From contig NZ_JAIULA010000023.1 of the NCBI RefSeq assembly GCF_024160875.1, positions 1 through 47,822 on the forward strand: a stretch of 47,822 nt of DNA, given 5' to 3'. This DNA comes from Ligilactobacillus ubinensis (lineage in GTDB: Bacteria; Bacillota; Bacilli; Lactobacillales; Lactobacillaceae). Positions 27,046-35,598 of this stretch are shown piece after piece; the stretch's first letter is position 1; each line of letters begins with the position of its first letter. Made by a program: the position numbers and the translations under genes. Below the pieces are notes generated by a model that searched no databases, was not told the origin of the DNA, and worked only from the letters and a program-made list of their open reading frames with translations.

Positions 27046-27073
27046 ATTATATCAAATCCAATTTAAATTGCAA
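27046..27073 (-). promoter_or_regulatory. Promoter of gpsB
   Basis: TTGCAA (27068-27073), a 16-base spacer and a perfect TATAAT (27046-27051) on the minus strand. Confidence 0.75.
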
Positions 27074-27080
27074 GATTTTT

Positions 27081-27635
27081 TTACTTATTGCTTTTTTCTT
27101 CATTAATTTGTAAGGCTTTTTCTTGAAGTTCATACATATCAATTAATTCGAGCGCATAATCTCTTTTTTCCTGTTCTTCTTTCACTGCTTGATAATTATA
27201 TTTAATCTTTCCTTCAAATTCTGGATCATATACAAACATTGCTTCATCAGTATGAGCAATCATAAACTTAGTACAATTATGTAATTGCTGTGGATTATTA
27301 TATTTTTTTTTACTAACAGAGGCAAAAAAATCTACTTGCGTCTGCAAAGCCGTCAACTTATGCTGCTTATCTTCTGCCCAATTCTTTGAAAATTCAGTAT
27401 AAGGCTCTATTAGTGCAATTTTTAATTCTGGATACTCATTTTTGATTTCTAGCGCTGTTTCAATAGTCCATTGTTCCACCCCTAGTTGTGGTCCGGTTAT
27501 AATCCATTCAAGACCTTGGTCGAATTTTTGTATCAATTCTTGCTTTATTGCTGCTTTAATTACTAAAATTCTTTCATCTTTACTGTTAAAAATACCTAGT
27601 TCATAACTACGATATCCAGAAACCCATAATCGCAT
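27081..27635 (-). CDS. ypsA: SLOG-fold protein YpsA (DUF1273)
   Basis: A 184-aa Rossmann-like protein of the SLOG superfamily, thought to bind nucleotide-derived ligands; Bacillus YpsA influences cell division. The N-terminal RLWVSGYRSYELGIF contains the conserved GYR, the ligand-loop region follows as WIITGPQLGVEQW, and the AHTDEAMFVYDPEFEGK block is typical. ATG 27635 follows AGGTGAG. It has its own promoter and is divergent from recU; the order recU-ypsA-gpsB is conserved in Firmicutes. Biochemical function is unproven. Confidence 0.9.
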   Translation of the reverse strand: MRLWVSGYRSYELGIFNSKDERILVIKAAIKQELIQKFDQGLEWIITGPQLGVEQWTIETALEIKNEYPELKIALIEPYTEFSKNWAEDKQHKLTALQTQVDFFASVSKKKYNNPQQLHNCTKFMIAHTDEAMFVYDPEFEGKIKYNYQAVKEEQEKRDYALELIDMYELQEKALQINEEKSNK

Positions 27636-27652
27636 TTTCTCACCTCAAAACA

Positions 27653-27681
27653 ATTGTACTTTACGAAGCTACAGTAATCAA
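27653..27681 (-). promoter_or_regulatory. Promoter of ypsA
   Basis: TTGATT (27676-27681), a 17-base spacer and TACAAT (27653-27658) on the minus strand, divergent from the recU promoter. Confidence 0.65.
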
Positions 27682-27730
27682 ATATTACAATTTTCGTTTG
27701 TAATTTTTAATTTATTTAACAAGGTTTTCT

Positions 27731-27759
27731 TTACCAACAGGGTGAATAGTTGTTATAAT
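27731..27759 (+). promoter_or_regulatory. Promoter of recU-pbp1A
   Basis: TTACCA (27731-27736), a 17-base spacer and a perfect TATAAT (27754-27759), 26 bases ahead of the recU start. Confidence 0.75.
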
Positions 27760-27784
27760 GATGAGAATGGGAGAGTGATGCATT

Positions 27785-28399
27785 ATGGTCATACGCTATC
27801 CAAACGGCCAAACATACAACTCAGAAAAACTAATCTCTACTTCACATTCATATGCTCATAAAACGATCCTATATGGGAATCGTGGAATGACATTAGAAGA
27901 AGAAATAAATCAGAGCAATCAATACTATCTAAATAATGGAATTGCAGTAATACACAAAAAGCCAATTCCTATTCAAATTGTTAATGTAGACTACCCTAAA
28001 CGTAGTGCAGCAGTAATTAAGGAAGCTTATTTTAAACAACCTTCAACTACTGATTACAATGGTGTTTATAAGGGACATTACATTGATTTTGAAGCAAAGG
28101 AAACAAAAAGCACTACTGCTTTTCCTCTAGCAAATTTTCATGAGCATCAAATAGTTCATATGAAAGCTTGCCAAAAACAACATGGCATTTGCTTTACAAT
28201 TATTCGATTTGCTACAACTCAAGAAATATACTTAATGCCTGCTGATCTCTTGTTTAAATTTTGGAATAATATGAAATCTGGTCGTAAATCTATTCCAAAA
28301 GATGACATTAAAGAAGCCGGTTTTTTAATTGAGTATCAGATACAACCTCGTGTTCCTTATTTGAAATACGTTGACAATCTGATAGAAAAAAATTTTTAA
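27785..28399 (+). CDS. recU: Holliday junction resolvase RecU
   Basis: Structure-specific endonuclease that cuts Holliday junctions in Gram-positives lacking RuvC. The 204-aa protein has the nuclease core: Asp90 in STTDYNG and Asp101, Glu103, Lys105 in [10 protein letters not shown]. RecU also modulates RecA. ATG 27785 follows a GGGAGAG ribosome site. The PBP1A gene starts 30 bp downstream, the conserved recU-ponA pair. Confidence 0.96.
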   Translation: MVIRYPNGQTYNSEKLISTSHSYAHKTILYGNRGMTLEEEINQSNQYYLNNGIAVIHKKPIPIQIVNVDYPKRSAAVIKEAYFKQPSTTDYNGVYKGHYIDFEAKETKSTTAFPLANFHEHQIVHMKACQKQHGICFTIIRFATTQEIYLMPADLLFKFWNNMKSGRKSIPKDDIKEAGFLIEYQIQPRVPYLKYVDNLIEKNF

Positions 28400-28429
28400 A
28401 GTAAATGGATTCTACAAAGGAGTTTAATA

Positions 28430-30751
28430 ATGAGTAATCAGGATTCCAAGTTATCGCGAGTCGCTCGACGTAAGCAAGATGATCAAGGGGGCAAACGATC
28501 ACAACATTCTAAAAATGGAATGAAAAAAAAGCCAAAAAGTATTAAACGCATTATAGGGCGTATATTACTTGCACTGCTTGGTCTATTTATTATTGGTGTT
28601 TCTGCTGGAGCAATTTTATTTTTCAGTTATGCTAAAAGTGCTCCAACATTGAGTAAAAGTGCACTTACAAGTACTAGTTCAACAACTATTTACGATTCTT
28701 CCGGTAACAAAATCTTAACTTTAGGTACAGAAAAGCGCCAAAATGCTAGTCAATCACAAATACCCAAAAAACTAAAAGACGCTATTGTCTCAATAGAAGA
28801 TCGCCGATTTTACAAACATAATGGTGTTGATCCTTATCGCATTGTATCTGCCGCTATTTCAGATCTTACAGGCTCATCTTCTGGGCTACAGGGTGGTAGT
28901 ACTTTAGATCAGCAGCTAATTAAACTAGCTTATTTTTCAACCAAAAAATCTGACCAAACTTTAAAGCGCAAAGCACAAGAAGCATGGTTAGCAATCCAAA
29001 TGGATAAAAAATATTCTAAAAGTCAAATCTTAACTTTCTATATTAACAAAGTTTTTATGGGTAATGGCATATATGGTATGCAAACTGCAGCTGAATATTA
29101 TTATGGTAAAAAGTTAAGTCAACTAACTTTAGCGCAAACTGCTTTGATTGCAGGAATTCCAAATGCACCTTCATCATATAATCCTTATTCAAGTACTAAG
29201 TTAGCTACACAACGTCGTAATGAAGTTTTGGATGCAATGGTTGCAAATAAGAAAATCACCTCTGCTCAAGCTGCAGCTGCCAAAAAAGTTAGCGTAACTG
29301 ATGGTTTAGTTAGTCAAAGTTCTCACTCTTCTACTAGCAAAACTAAACAAGCAACTTGGTCAGATGCTTATCTAAAGCAAGTTATTAAACAGGTTGAAGC
29401 CAAGGGCTATAATCCTTATTCGAGCAGTTTAAAAGTTTATACTAATTTAAACATGAAAATTCAAAAGAAATTGTATAAATTAGCTAATTCAAACACATTG
29501 TCATATCCTGATAATAAAGTACAAGTTGCTGCTACCGTCGTTAATCCAAATAATGGTAAAGTTCTTGCAATGCTTGGTGGCAGAAAAACAGGGAATGTAA
29601 CTTATGGTTTAAATCGAGCTGTTCAAACTTCCCGAACTAATGGTTCTACAGCTAAACCATTAATGGATTATGCACCAGCAATTGAATATCTAAGTTGGGC
29701 AACTTACCATCAACTTGATGACACCGCGTATAACTACCCAGGAACAAGTACTGCATTAAATGATTTTGATGATAGTTATAAAGGAACCATGACTATGCAA
29801 GAGGCTTTGACAGAGTCGCGAAATATTCCCGCTATTCGGGCATTAGCTGCTGTTGGATTAACTAAAGCTCAAAATTTCATCAGTAAATTAGGTTTTAAAT
29901 ATAGTAAATCTCTATCTTATTCAAATGGTATTGGATTACCATCATCAACATTGCAAAATGCAGCAGCATATTCTGCATTTGATAATGGAGGAACATATTA
30001 TAAACCAACATATATCAATAAAATTAAAGTAGCTGATGGCGAAGTTAAACATTATTCAAGCAAAGGTAAACAAGTTATGCAATCTTCAACCGCTTATATG
30101 ATTACCTATATGCTTCAAAATGTTATTTCTAGTTCAAGTGGTACAGGTCATCGAGCTTACATTAGTGGCTTTTACCAAGCAGGTAAAACCGGAACTAACG
30201 CCTATCCATCAAACATCTCAACTAATTTCCCTGATGATGCTACTATGGACTCTTGGTTCAATGGTTATACAAAACATTATTCCGTTTCGATATGGATGGG
30301 CTATGATCATCCATATAAAGACTCAAATTACCTAAGCTCCTCTAGCTCACACTTACCACAGTATTTCTATAAATATTTGATTCAAGCAATCTCAAAAAAT
30401 AAATCAAATAAAAATTGGAAACGTCCAAGTAATGTGTATGTAAAAACCATCGATGGCGTTAAATATCTATACTTAGCAGGAACAAGTGATACTTATTCTG
30501 ACAGTTCTAGTTCCAGCTCAGAAACCTCAAGTTCTGATAGTTCATCGTCTTCAGTTGATACATCCAGCATTAGTTCAATGACAACTACTTCATCAGTTTT
30601 AAATAGTATTTCATCTGAATCATCAGACACCTCATCAGGAAGCGCAAGCGATTCTACTAATGCAGATTCCTCTGCAAGTATTAATTCAAATCCAAGCACC
30701 TCTTCAACTAGTTCATCAAGCTCTGATAATTCAAACAGTACCAGTAATTAA
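28430..30751 (+). CDS. Class A penicillin-binding protein 1A
   Basis: Bifunctional peptidoglycan polymerase and cross-linker, 773 aa. The cationic cytoplasmic tail and membrane anchor occupy 1-66. The GT51 glycosyltransferase domain (about 80-260) has catalytic Glu123 in EDRRFYKHNG and the GGSTLDQQ block (155-162). The transpeptidase domain has SxxK Ser406-Lys409 (GSTAK), SRN 463-465 and KTG 586-588. Residues 686-773 are an almost pure Ser/Thr low-complexity tail. ATG 28430 follows AAAGGAG. It is co-transcribed with recU (ponA in Bacillus) and is a likely partner of GpsB. Confidence 0.96.
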   Translation: MSNQDSKLSRVARRKQDDQGGKRSQHSKNGMKKKPKSIKRIIGRILLALLGLFIIGVSAGAILFFSYAKSAPTLSKSALTSTSSTTIYDSSGNKILTLGTEKRQNASQSQIPKKLKDAIVSIEDRRFYKHNGVDPYRIVSAAISDLTGSSSGLQGGSTLDQQLIKLAYFSTKKSDQTLKRKAQEAWLAIQMDKKYSKSQILTFYINKVFMGNGIYGMQTAAEYYYGKKLSQLTLAQTALIAGIPNAPSSYNPYSSTKLATQRRNEVLDAMVANKKITSAQAAAAKKVSVTDGLVSQSSHSSTSKTKQATWSDAYLKQVIKQVEAKGYNPYSSSLKVYTNLNMKIQKKLYKLANSNTLSYPDNKVQVAATVVNPNNGKVLAMLGGRKTGNVTYGLNRAVQTSRTNGSTAKPLMDYAPAIEYLSWATYHQLDDTAYNYPGTSTALNDFDDSYKGTMTMQEALTESRNIPAIRALAAVGLTKAQNFISKLGFKYSKSLSYSNGIGLPSSTLQNAAAYSAFDNGGTYYKPTYINKIKVADGEVKHYSSKGKQVMQSSTAYMITYMLQNVISSSSGTGHRAYISGFYQAGKTGTNAYPSNISTNFPDDATMDSWFNGYTKHYSVSIWMGYDHPYKDSNYLSSSSSHLPQYFYKYLIQAISKNKSNKNWKRPSNVYVKTIDGVKYLYLAGTSDTYSDSSSSSSETSSSDSSSSSVDTSSISSMTTTSSVLNSISSESSDTSSGSASDSTNADSSASINSNPSTSSTSSSSSDNSNSTSN

Positions 30752-30805
30752 TTAGAAAATACGTCATAAAAGCTATAAAAACATGCACATAGCTAAGACA
30801 ATAAA

Positions 30806-30879
30806 GAAAGTCCAAGAACTTTTAGGATAATATATGAAGTACTTCATGTATTATCCTAAAGTCTTGGACTTTCTTTTTT
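30806..30879 (+). terminator. Long-stem terminator after PBP1A
   Basis: A stem of about 32 pairs: GAAAGTCCAAGA/TCTTGGACTTTC outside, TTTAGGATAATA/TATTATCCTAAA and ATGAAGT/ACTTCAT inside, with a small internal mismatch and almost no loop. TTTTTT follows on the plus strand. It separates PBP1A from the converging nth operon. Confidence 0.88.
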
Positions 30880-30928
30880 CCCAAAATGTATGCTCAAAGG
30901 ATACTAATGGCGCTTTATACTATAATTT

Positions 30929-30951
30929 AAACAATCAAAACTTGATTGTTT
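30929..30951. repeat. Perfect 10-bp inverted repeat downstream of nth
   Basis: AAACAATCAA (30929-30938) and TTGATTGTTT (30942-30951) form a perfect hairpin with a 3-nt loop. There is no U-tract on either side. It could be a 3' stabilising hairpin for the nth transcript. Confidence 0.6.
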
Positions 30952-31027
30952 ACAATATTAATGCTCTTTAGTTAACCATTTTGCCCTTTACATTTATTTT
31001 TAAAAATTTTTAGATAGAAATATAATC

Positions 31028-31678
31028 TTACACATTTACTTTTTGGCGCTTTTGACCTTCATTACACATAAATAATAAAGGACAGTCCCTACATTTAGGA
31101 GCACGCGCACTACATTGTTCACGGCCCCAAGTAATCATTCGATGGTGTGCAGTAATCCAGATTTCTTTGGGTAACTTATTCATTAGTACTGCTTCAATTT
31201 GGCTAACAGTAGCACTTTTAGGAACAATAGCCAACCTTCTCGCTATTCTTGAAACATGTGTGTCAACGGCTAATGCTGGTATGCCAAAACATTCAGCTAA
31301 CACCACATTAGCAGTTTTACGTCCTACACCTTGTAATTGCATAAGTTCATTACGTGTTCGTGGCACTTCACCGGCAAATCTATCCACTAAACTTTGGGCA
31401 CATTCATGTAAGTATTTCGCCTTATTTCGATATAAGCCAATCGTTTTGATGTATTTCTGTATTTCTAATTCAGAAGCAGCGGCCAAACTTTTGGGGGTCG
31501 GATATTGTTTAAAAAAAGCTGGTGTTAACATATTAACTGCTTTATCAGTTGTTTGAGCACTTAACATGACTGCCAATAAAAAATGAAACGGTGTATCTGC
31601 TACAAGTGAGCTACCCGTAGTTGGATACATATCCCCCATTATCTGAATTGCCTGTAATGTTTGCTCACTATTAAGCAT
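31028..31678 (-). CDS. nth: Endonuclease III
   Basis: Base-excision repair glycosylase/AP lyase for oxidised pyrimidines. With ATG 31678 it is 216 aa. The helix-hairpin-helix LQGVGRKTANVVL holds catalytic Lys121, and Asp139 is in VDTHVSRIARRL. The 4Fe-4S cluster cysteines C189-x6-C196-x2-C199-x5-C205 are all present. ATG 31690 is an alternative start four codons upstream, close behind AAGGA. The start lies within the 3' end of dnaD, so the two are coupled; dnaD-nth is a conserved pair. Confidence 0.95.
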   Translation of the reverse strand: MLNSEQTLQAIQIMGDMYPTTGSSLVADTPFHFLLAVMLSAQTTDKAVNMLTPAFFKQYPTPKSLAAASELEIQKYIKTIGLYRNKAKYLHECAQSLVDRFAGEVPRTRNELMQLQGVGRKTANVVLAECFGIPALAVDTHVSRIARRLAIVPKSATVSQIEAVLMNKLPKEIWITAHHRMITWGREQCSARAPKCRDCPLLFMCNEGQKRQKVNV

Positions 31679-32396
31679 TATTATCACCATCTTTTCCTTC
31701 AGACCAATGATATAAAGGTATATTAGGCTTTTTATCTTCTATCCTTGACTCTTTTTTAGGAATACTATTATATTTACTCCGTTGCTTTTGAGATATACGT
31801 TGCACATCTGCAACGGTCTTAATATTTTGTTTTTCCCAACTAATCAATATCCGATCAATATAGCGCAAATTATAAACTTGATTTAAAACTGCTTCACGTA
31901 ACGCTAAATTAACTATTTCTGGAGCGTAATGATCTTTTTTAAACCAAATATCAATAGTTTGAATTTCAATTGGTGAAAGTGCCCTTCCAAATTCCACTTC
32001 AATATTTTTGTACGTATCTTGTTGTTGTTTAATCAATTGTTGTTGTTGAGTATTTTTATTTTCTTGGCGTAAGATAGTATCTAACTTCTGATATAGTAAT
32101 GTCCAACTATATTTATCTTTTTTCTTACCACTGTCATCTTCTATCGAAATAATGGATAGTAATTTTTTTTCCAGTAAAGAATGTATCAATTCATATACTC
32201 TGGTGTTACTACATCCAAGTGCATCAACAATACGTTTTATATCAGGTAAATCTACTCCTTGTTGTAGTTGACTATCAATTTCTAAAAATAAGATAAATTC
32301 AATTTCCGTCATACCCAATTTTCGATAATTATTTAAAATCATATTTGAAACTGTCATTTGTCCAGCTTTTAGATATTCTTCAAAACTTTGTTCCAT
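31671..32396 (-). CDS. dnaD: DNA replication protein DnaD
   Basis: Primosome component that helps load the replicative helicase with DnaA, DnaB and DnaI in Firmicutes. The 241-aa protein has an N-terminal winged-helix domain (about 15-100) and a C-terminal DnaD domain (about 130-205) with the region ending VYNLRYIDRILISWEKQNI, which contains the YxxxIxxxW-type signature. The frame is open 17 codons further upstream without a ribosome site; ATG 32396 follows AAAGGA, and GTG one codon earlier is also possible. A terminator separates it from asnS. Confidence 0.92.
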   Translation of the reverse strand: MEQSFEEYLKAGQMTVSNMILNNYRKLGMTEIEFILFLEIDSQLQQGVDLPDIKRIVDALGCSNTRVYELIHSLLEKKLLSIISIEDDSGKKKDKYSWTLLYQKLDTILRQENKNTQQQQLIKQQQDTYKNIEVEFGRALSPIEIQTIDIWFKKDHYAPEIVNLALREAVLNQVYNLRYIDRILISWEKQNIKTVADVQRISQKQRSKYNSIPKKESRIEDKKPNIPLYHWSEGKDGDNNA

Positions 32397-32427
32397 CACA
32401 AGATTCGTCCTTTCTAAGTTATTGGTA

Positions 32428-32470
32428 AAAAAGCAAACTAACTTCAATATTGAAAATCAGTTTGCTTTTT
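32428..32470. terminator. Terminator between asnS and dnaD
   Basis: AAAAAGCAAACT (32428-32439) pairs with AGTTTGCTTTTT (32459-32470), with a small inner TTCAATATTGAA palindrome in the loop. A and T runs make it active on the minus strand and probably on both. Confidence 0.85.
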
Positions 32471-32492
32471 AATATATCTCATTTTCTATACT

Positions 32493-33794
32493 TTAAGGAT
32501 AAATGCGATTTAATAAACGTGGGAATGGAATTGCTTCTCTAATGTGACTTTCACCTGTAATCCAAGTAACCGCACGTTCAAGACCTAAACCAAACCCTGC
32601 ATGTGGTACACTACCATACCGTCTTAAATCAAGATACCATTGATATTCTTTACTATCAAGACCTGCTTTTTGAATCTGTTTTTCCAAATATTCAGGATCA
32701 ACAGCTCTCTCTGATCCTCCAATAATTTCACCATAACCTTCAGGTGCCAACAAATCAGCACAAATAACAACATCATCCCGTGTTGGGTGTGGTTTCATAT
32801 AAAATGGCTTAATTGCTTTAGGATAATTCAATACAAATACTGGTTGCTCAAATTGATTAGCTAAATACGTTTCTTCTGGCGAGCCAAAATCTTCACCCCA
32901 TGTAATATTTGGAAATTCCTTAGAATCTTGCAATATCTTAATTGCTTCATCGTAAGAAATACGTGGAAATGGGAGTTTTGTATATTTTTTTAAAACGTCC
33001 TTATCTCTTTCTAAAATTGTTAATGCATAATCACAATTATCAAGGACACCTTGCACGAGAAATGCTATATAACGTTCTTGAATTTCTAAACTTTCTTCTT
33101 GATGCATAAAAGCCATTTCTGGTTCAATCATCCAAAACTCAATCAAATGTCTTCTTGTTTTAGATTTTTCTGCTCTAAAAGTTGGTCCGAAAGAAAAGAC
33201 TTTCCCATATGCCATTGCCCCGGCTTCTTCATAAAGCTGACCTGATTGTGACAAATAAGCATCTTTATCAAAATATTCCGTATGGAACAATTCTGTTGTT
33301 CCTTCTGGCGCACTACCTGTTAGAATAGGTGCATCAAACTTAATAAAGCCTTCCTTATTAAAAAATTCATATGTTGCTCGAATCATTTCATTTCTAATTT
33401 GCATAATGGCATATTGACGCTTAGATCTTAACCATAAATGACGATGATCCATTAAAAAATCTGTTCCATGTTCTTTAGGTGTTATTGGATAATTTTCACT
33501 TTCACCAACAATCTCTATCTCTTCAATTTCTATTTCATAACCAAAGTGTGAACGAGAATCCTCATGAATCGTTCCGACTACATATAAACTTGCTTCTTGT
33601 TTAACCTCTTTTGCCAGTTTAAAAGTTTCTTCTGAAACATTACTTTTGACAACAACTCCCTGGAAAAAGGCCGATCCGTCTCTAAGTTGCAAAAATGCAA
33701 TTTTTCCACTAGAACGTTTATTGGTTAACCAAACTCCAATTTTTACTTTTTCATTAACATAATTCTTAGCGTCAATAATACTAATCTTTTCCAC
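32493..33794 (-). CDS. asnS: Asparagine-tRNA ligase
   Basis: Class IIb aminoacyl-tRNA synthetase, 433 aa. An N-terminal OB anticodon-binding domain (about 15-100) is followed by the catalytic core: motif 2 around [15 protein letters not shown] and motif 3 [13 protein letters not shown] near the C-terminus. The Asn rather than Asp assignment follows from overall pattern, length without the insertion of bacterial AspS, and context. The start is GTG 33794 with GGAGG eight bases upstream. It is 15 bp after the aspartate aminotransferase gene, which links aspartate and asparagine metabolism. Confidence 0.94.
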   Translation of the reverse strand: MEKISIIDAKNYVNEKVKIGVWLTNKRSSGKIAFLQLRDGSAFFQGVVVKSNVSEETFKLAKEVKQEASLYVVGTIHEDSRSHFGYEIEIEEIEIVGESENYPITPKEHGTDFLMDHRHLWLRSKRQYAIMQIRNEMIRATYEFFNKEGFIKFDAPILTGSAPEGTTELFHTEYFDKDAYLSQSGQLYEEAGAMAYGKVFSFGPTFRAEKSKTRRHLIEFWMIEPEMAFMHQEESLEIQERYIAFLVQGVLDNCDYALTILERDKDVLKKYTKLPFPRISYDEAIKILQDSKEFPNITWGEDFGSPEETYLANQFEQPVFVLNYPKAIKPFYMKPHPTRDDVVICADLLAPEGYGEIIGGSERAVDPEYLEKQIQKAGLDSKEYQWYLDLRRYGSVPHAGFGLGLERAVTWITGESHIREAIPFPRLLNRIYP

Positions 33795-33809
33795 TAGTAA
33801 TCCTCCTAC

Positions 33810-34988
33810 TTACTGATGTTGCTCAATAAATTTATTAATGCGTGCTATAGCTTCCTTCAAACTATCTATATCTGTTGCATAACTAATACGAATACAATCT
33901 GGCATCCCAAAAGCAACACCAGCAACAACTGCCACATGTGCTTCTTCTAGCAATGCATGCGCAAATTCTTCAGTACTCTCAAACCCTGTCTTAATCACTG
34001 TTTGTTTAACATTAGGGAACATATAAAAAGCACCTTTAGGTTTATCTATAGTCACTCCAGGTAAAGCCTTAATCAACGGATATATCGTATTTAACCGATG
34101 CTCATATTCAGCACACATTTGCTTTACACAGTCCTGATTGCCAGTAATTGCAGCCAATGCAGCATATTGACTTACTGCTGCAATATTACTCGTTGCATGT
34201 CCAAGCACTGCATTCATCTTATTTATTACCTCAATCGGCCCGACCGTATACCCTATTCGCCAACCGGTCATAGCATATGCTTTAGATAATCCGTTAACTA
34301 GAATCGTTTGCTTCCTAATTGCATCAGATAAATCTAACAATGAAACAAACTTCGTACCATTATAAACTAGTTTACTATACATATCATCTGTAATTAGAGT
34401 TATATCATATTTAACAGCCCAATTACCAATTGCTTCTAATTCTTCTTTCGTATACACCAAACCGCTTGGATTCTGTGGTGAATTTATTATTGCAAGCGTA
34501 GTTTTTTTAGTTCGCGCATTTTCTAAATCTTGCACACTAACTTTTTTACCATTAGCCGGTTGCACAAAAACAGGTACTCCACCCGCTAACTTAACTTGCT
34601 CACCATAACTAACCCAATAAGGTAGCGGTATAAGCACTTCATCTTCATCGTCTAAAAGTATTTGTGCCAGAACATATAATGAAAATTTACCTCCTACGGT
34701 GACAGCTACCTCTTGTGCACTAAAGTTTGTTCCATAATCTTTGTTTGTAAAATCTGCAATCGCTTGTCGTAATGGTAAAATACCACTAGCAGCTGTATAT
34801 GAATCTGATTTTCCTGCCTTAATTGCTGCAATCGCTGCTTCTTTTATAAAATCAGGGGTTGGAAAATCCGGCTCACCAACAGACAGATTAATAACATCAA
34901 TACCTTTATTTGTCATCTCTTTAGCTTTGTTTGATAACTCTAGTGTAGCTGATGGCTGAATATTTTGTGCACGTTGTGAAATTTTCAT
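33810..34988 (-). CDS. Aspartate aminotransferase (AspB-like)
   Basis: PLP aminotransferase of 392 aa, subgroup Ib like Bacillus AspB; oxaloacetate plus glutamate to aspartate. Typical blocks are NLSVGEPDFPTP, the NSPQNPSG cofactor segment, TDDMYSKLVY with the PLP-ring Asp, the Schiff-base lysine in VNGLSKAYAMTGWR and the carboxylate Arg in CIRISYA. ATG 34988. Context is the conserved ypmB-aspB-asnS-dnaD-nth run of Firmicutes. It is a clear relative of the aminotransferase at 940. Confidence 0.93.
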   Translation of the reverse strand: MKISQRAQNIQPSATLELSNKAKEMTNKGIDVINLSVGEPDFPTPDFIKEAAIAAIKAGKSDSYTAASGILPLRQAIADFTNKDYGTNFSAQEVAVTVGGKFSLYVLAQILLDDEDEVLIPLPYWVSYGEQVKLAGGVPVFVQPANGKKVSVQDLENARTKKTTLAIINSPQNPSGLVYTKEELEAIGNWAVKYDITLITDDMYSKLVYNGTKFVSLLDLSDAIRKQTILVNGLSKAYAMTGWRIGYTVGPIEVINKMNAVLGHATSNIAAVSQYAALAAITGNQDCVKQMCAEYEHRLNTIYPLIKALPGVTIDKPKGAFYMFPNVKQTVIKTGFESTEEFAHALLEEAHVAVVAGVAFGMPDCIRISYATDIDSLKEAIARINKFIEQHQ

Positions 34989-35010
34989 AGATTTATACCC
35001 ACCTTAACTA

Positions 35011-35511
35011 TTAAATATTTTGAATTGATTTAATAACTTTTCCAGATTTAAAGGAAATCAAATCATAACAAAGTTCTCCTTTTTTATTAAGATATGTAAT
35101 TTCCCAAACTGGTTGTTTCTTAGTTTTCATTCCTAAAGCAACTTTTAAAATCTTTTTGGGTTTCTCATTACTTTGGACATATTGTTTGGCTTTTTTAGCA
35201 GTAATACCCTTACTTTGAGAATAGATATTAATTTTATCACCCTTTTTTGAAACAATAACATAAACAGCTTCATTCTTATTATTTTTACCGGCAACCGTAT
35301 AATACGTTTTTTCTCGATTATACCAATAAAAAGCTGTATGTGTTTTAAGATTGGCATACTTGTCAGCTAATGTATATGCTTCTTTCTTGGCAGCAACTAA
35401 TGGTTCTTGTGCTTTATGGTAACTATACCAACAACCATAACCTACAAGAATGATGCATAAAACTATTATTAACTGTTTCCAACTAAAACGTGCTTTTTTT
35501 GTTCTTCGCAT
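35011..35511 (-). CDS. YpmB-like membrane-anchored protein (DUF5590)
   Basis: A 166-aa protein with a positively charged N-terminus, one membrane segment (about 12-30) and an extracytoplasmic part made of two PepSY-like units; the second holds the block QPVWEITYLNKKGELCYDLISF in shortened form. Related to Bacillus YpmB, encoded at the same place between dinG and aspB. ATG 35511. There is no enzyme motif and the function is unknown; an extracellular protein-binding or inhibitory role is only a guess from the PepSY-like fold. Confidence 0.8.
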   Translation of the reverse strand: MRRTKKARFSWKQLIIVLCIILVGYGCWYSYHKAQEPLVAAKKEAYTLADKYANLKTHTAFYWYNREKTYYTVAGKNNKNEAVYVIVSKKGDKINIYSQSKGITAKKAKQYVQSNEKPKKILKVALGMKTKKQPVWEITYLNKKGELCYDLISFKSGKVIKSIQNI

Positions 35512-35598
35512 ATATTTCCTTCAACCCGTGACCTTTCTCTAATAAGATTACACCATATTATTATAACTTGTATTCACAAATTCGTCACGACTAACTAA

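Noticed and set aside
31167-31556. A 129-codon plus-strand frame
   Set aside because: It is antisense to nth, which has all catalytic and Fe-S residues.
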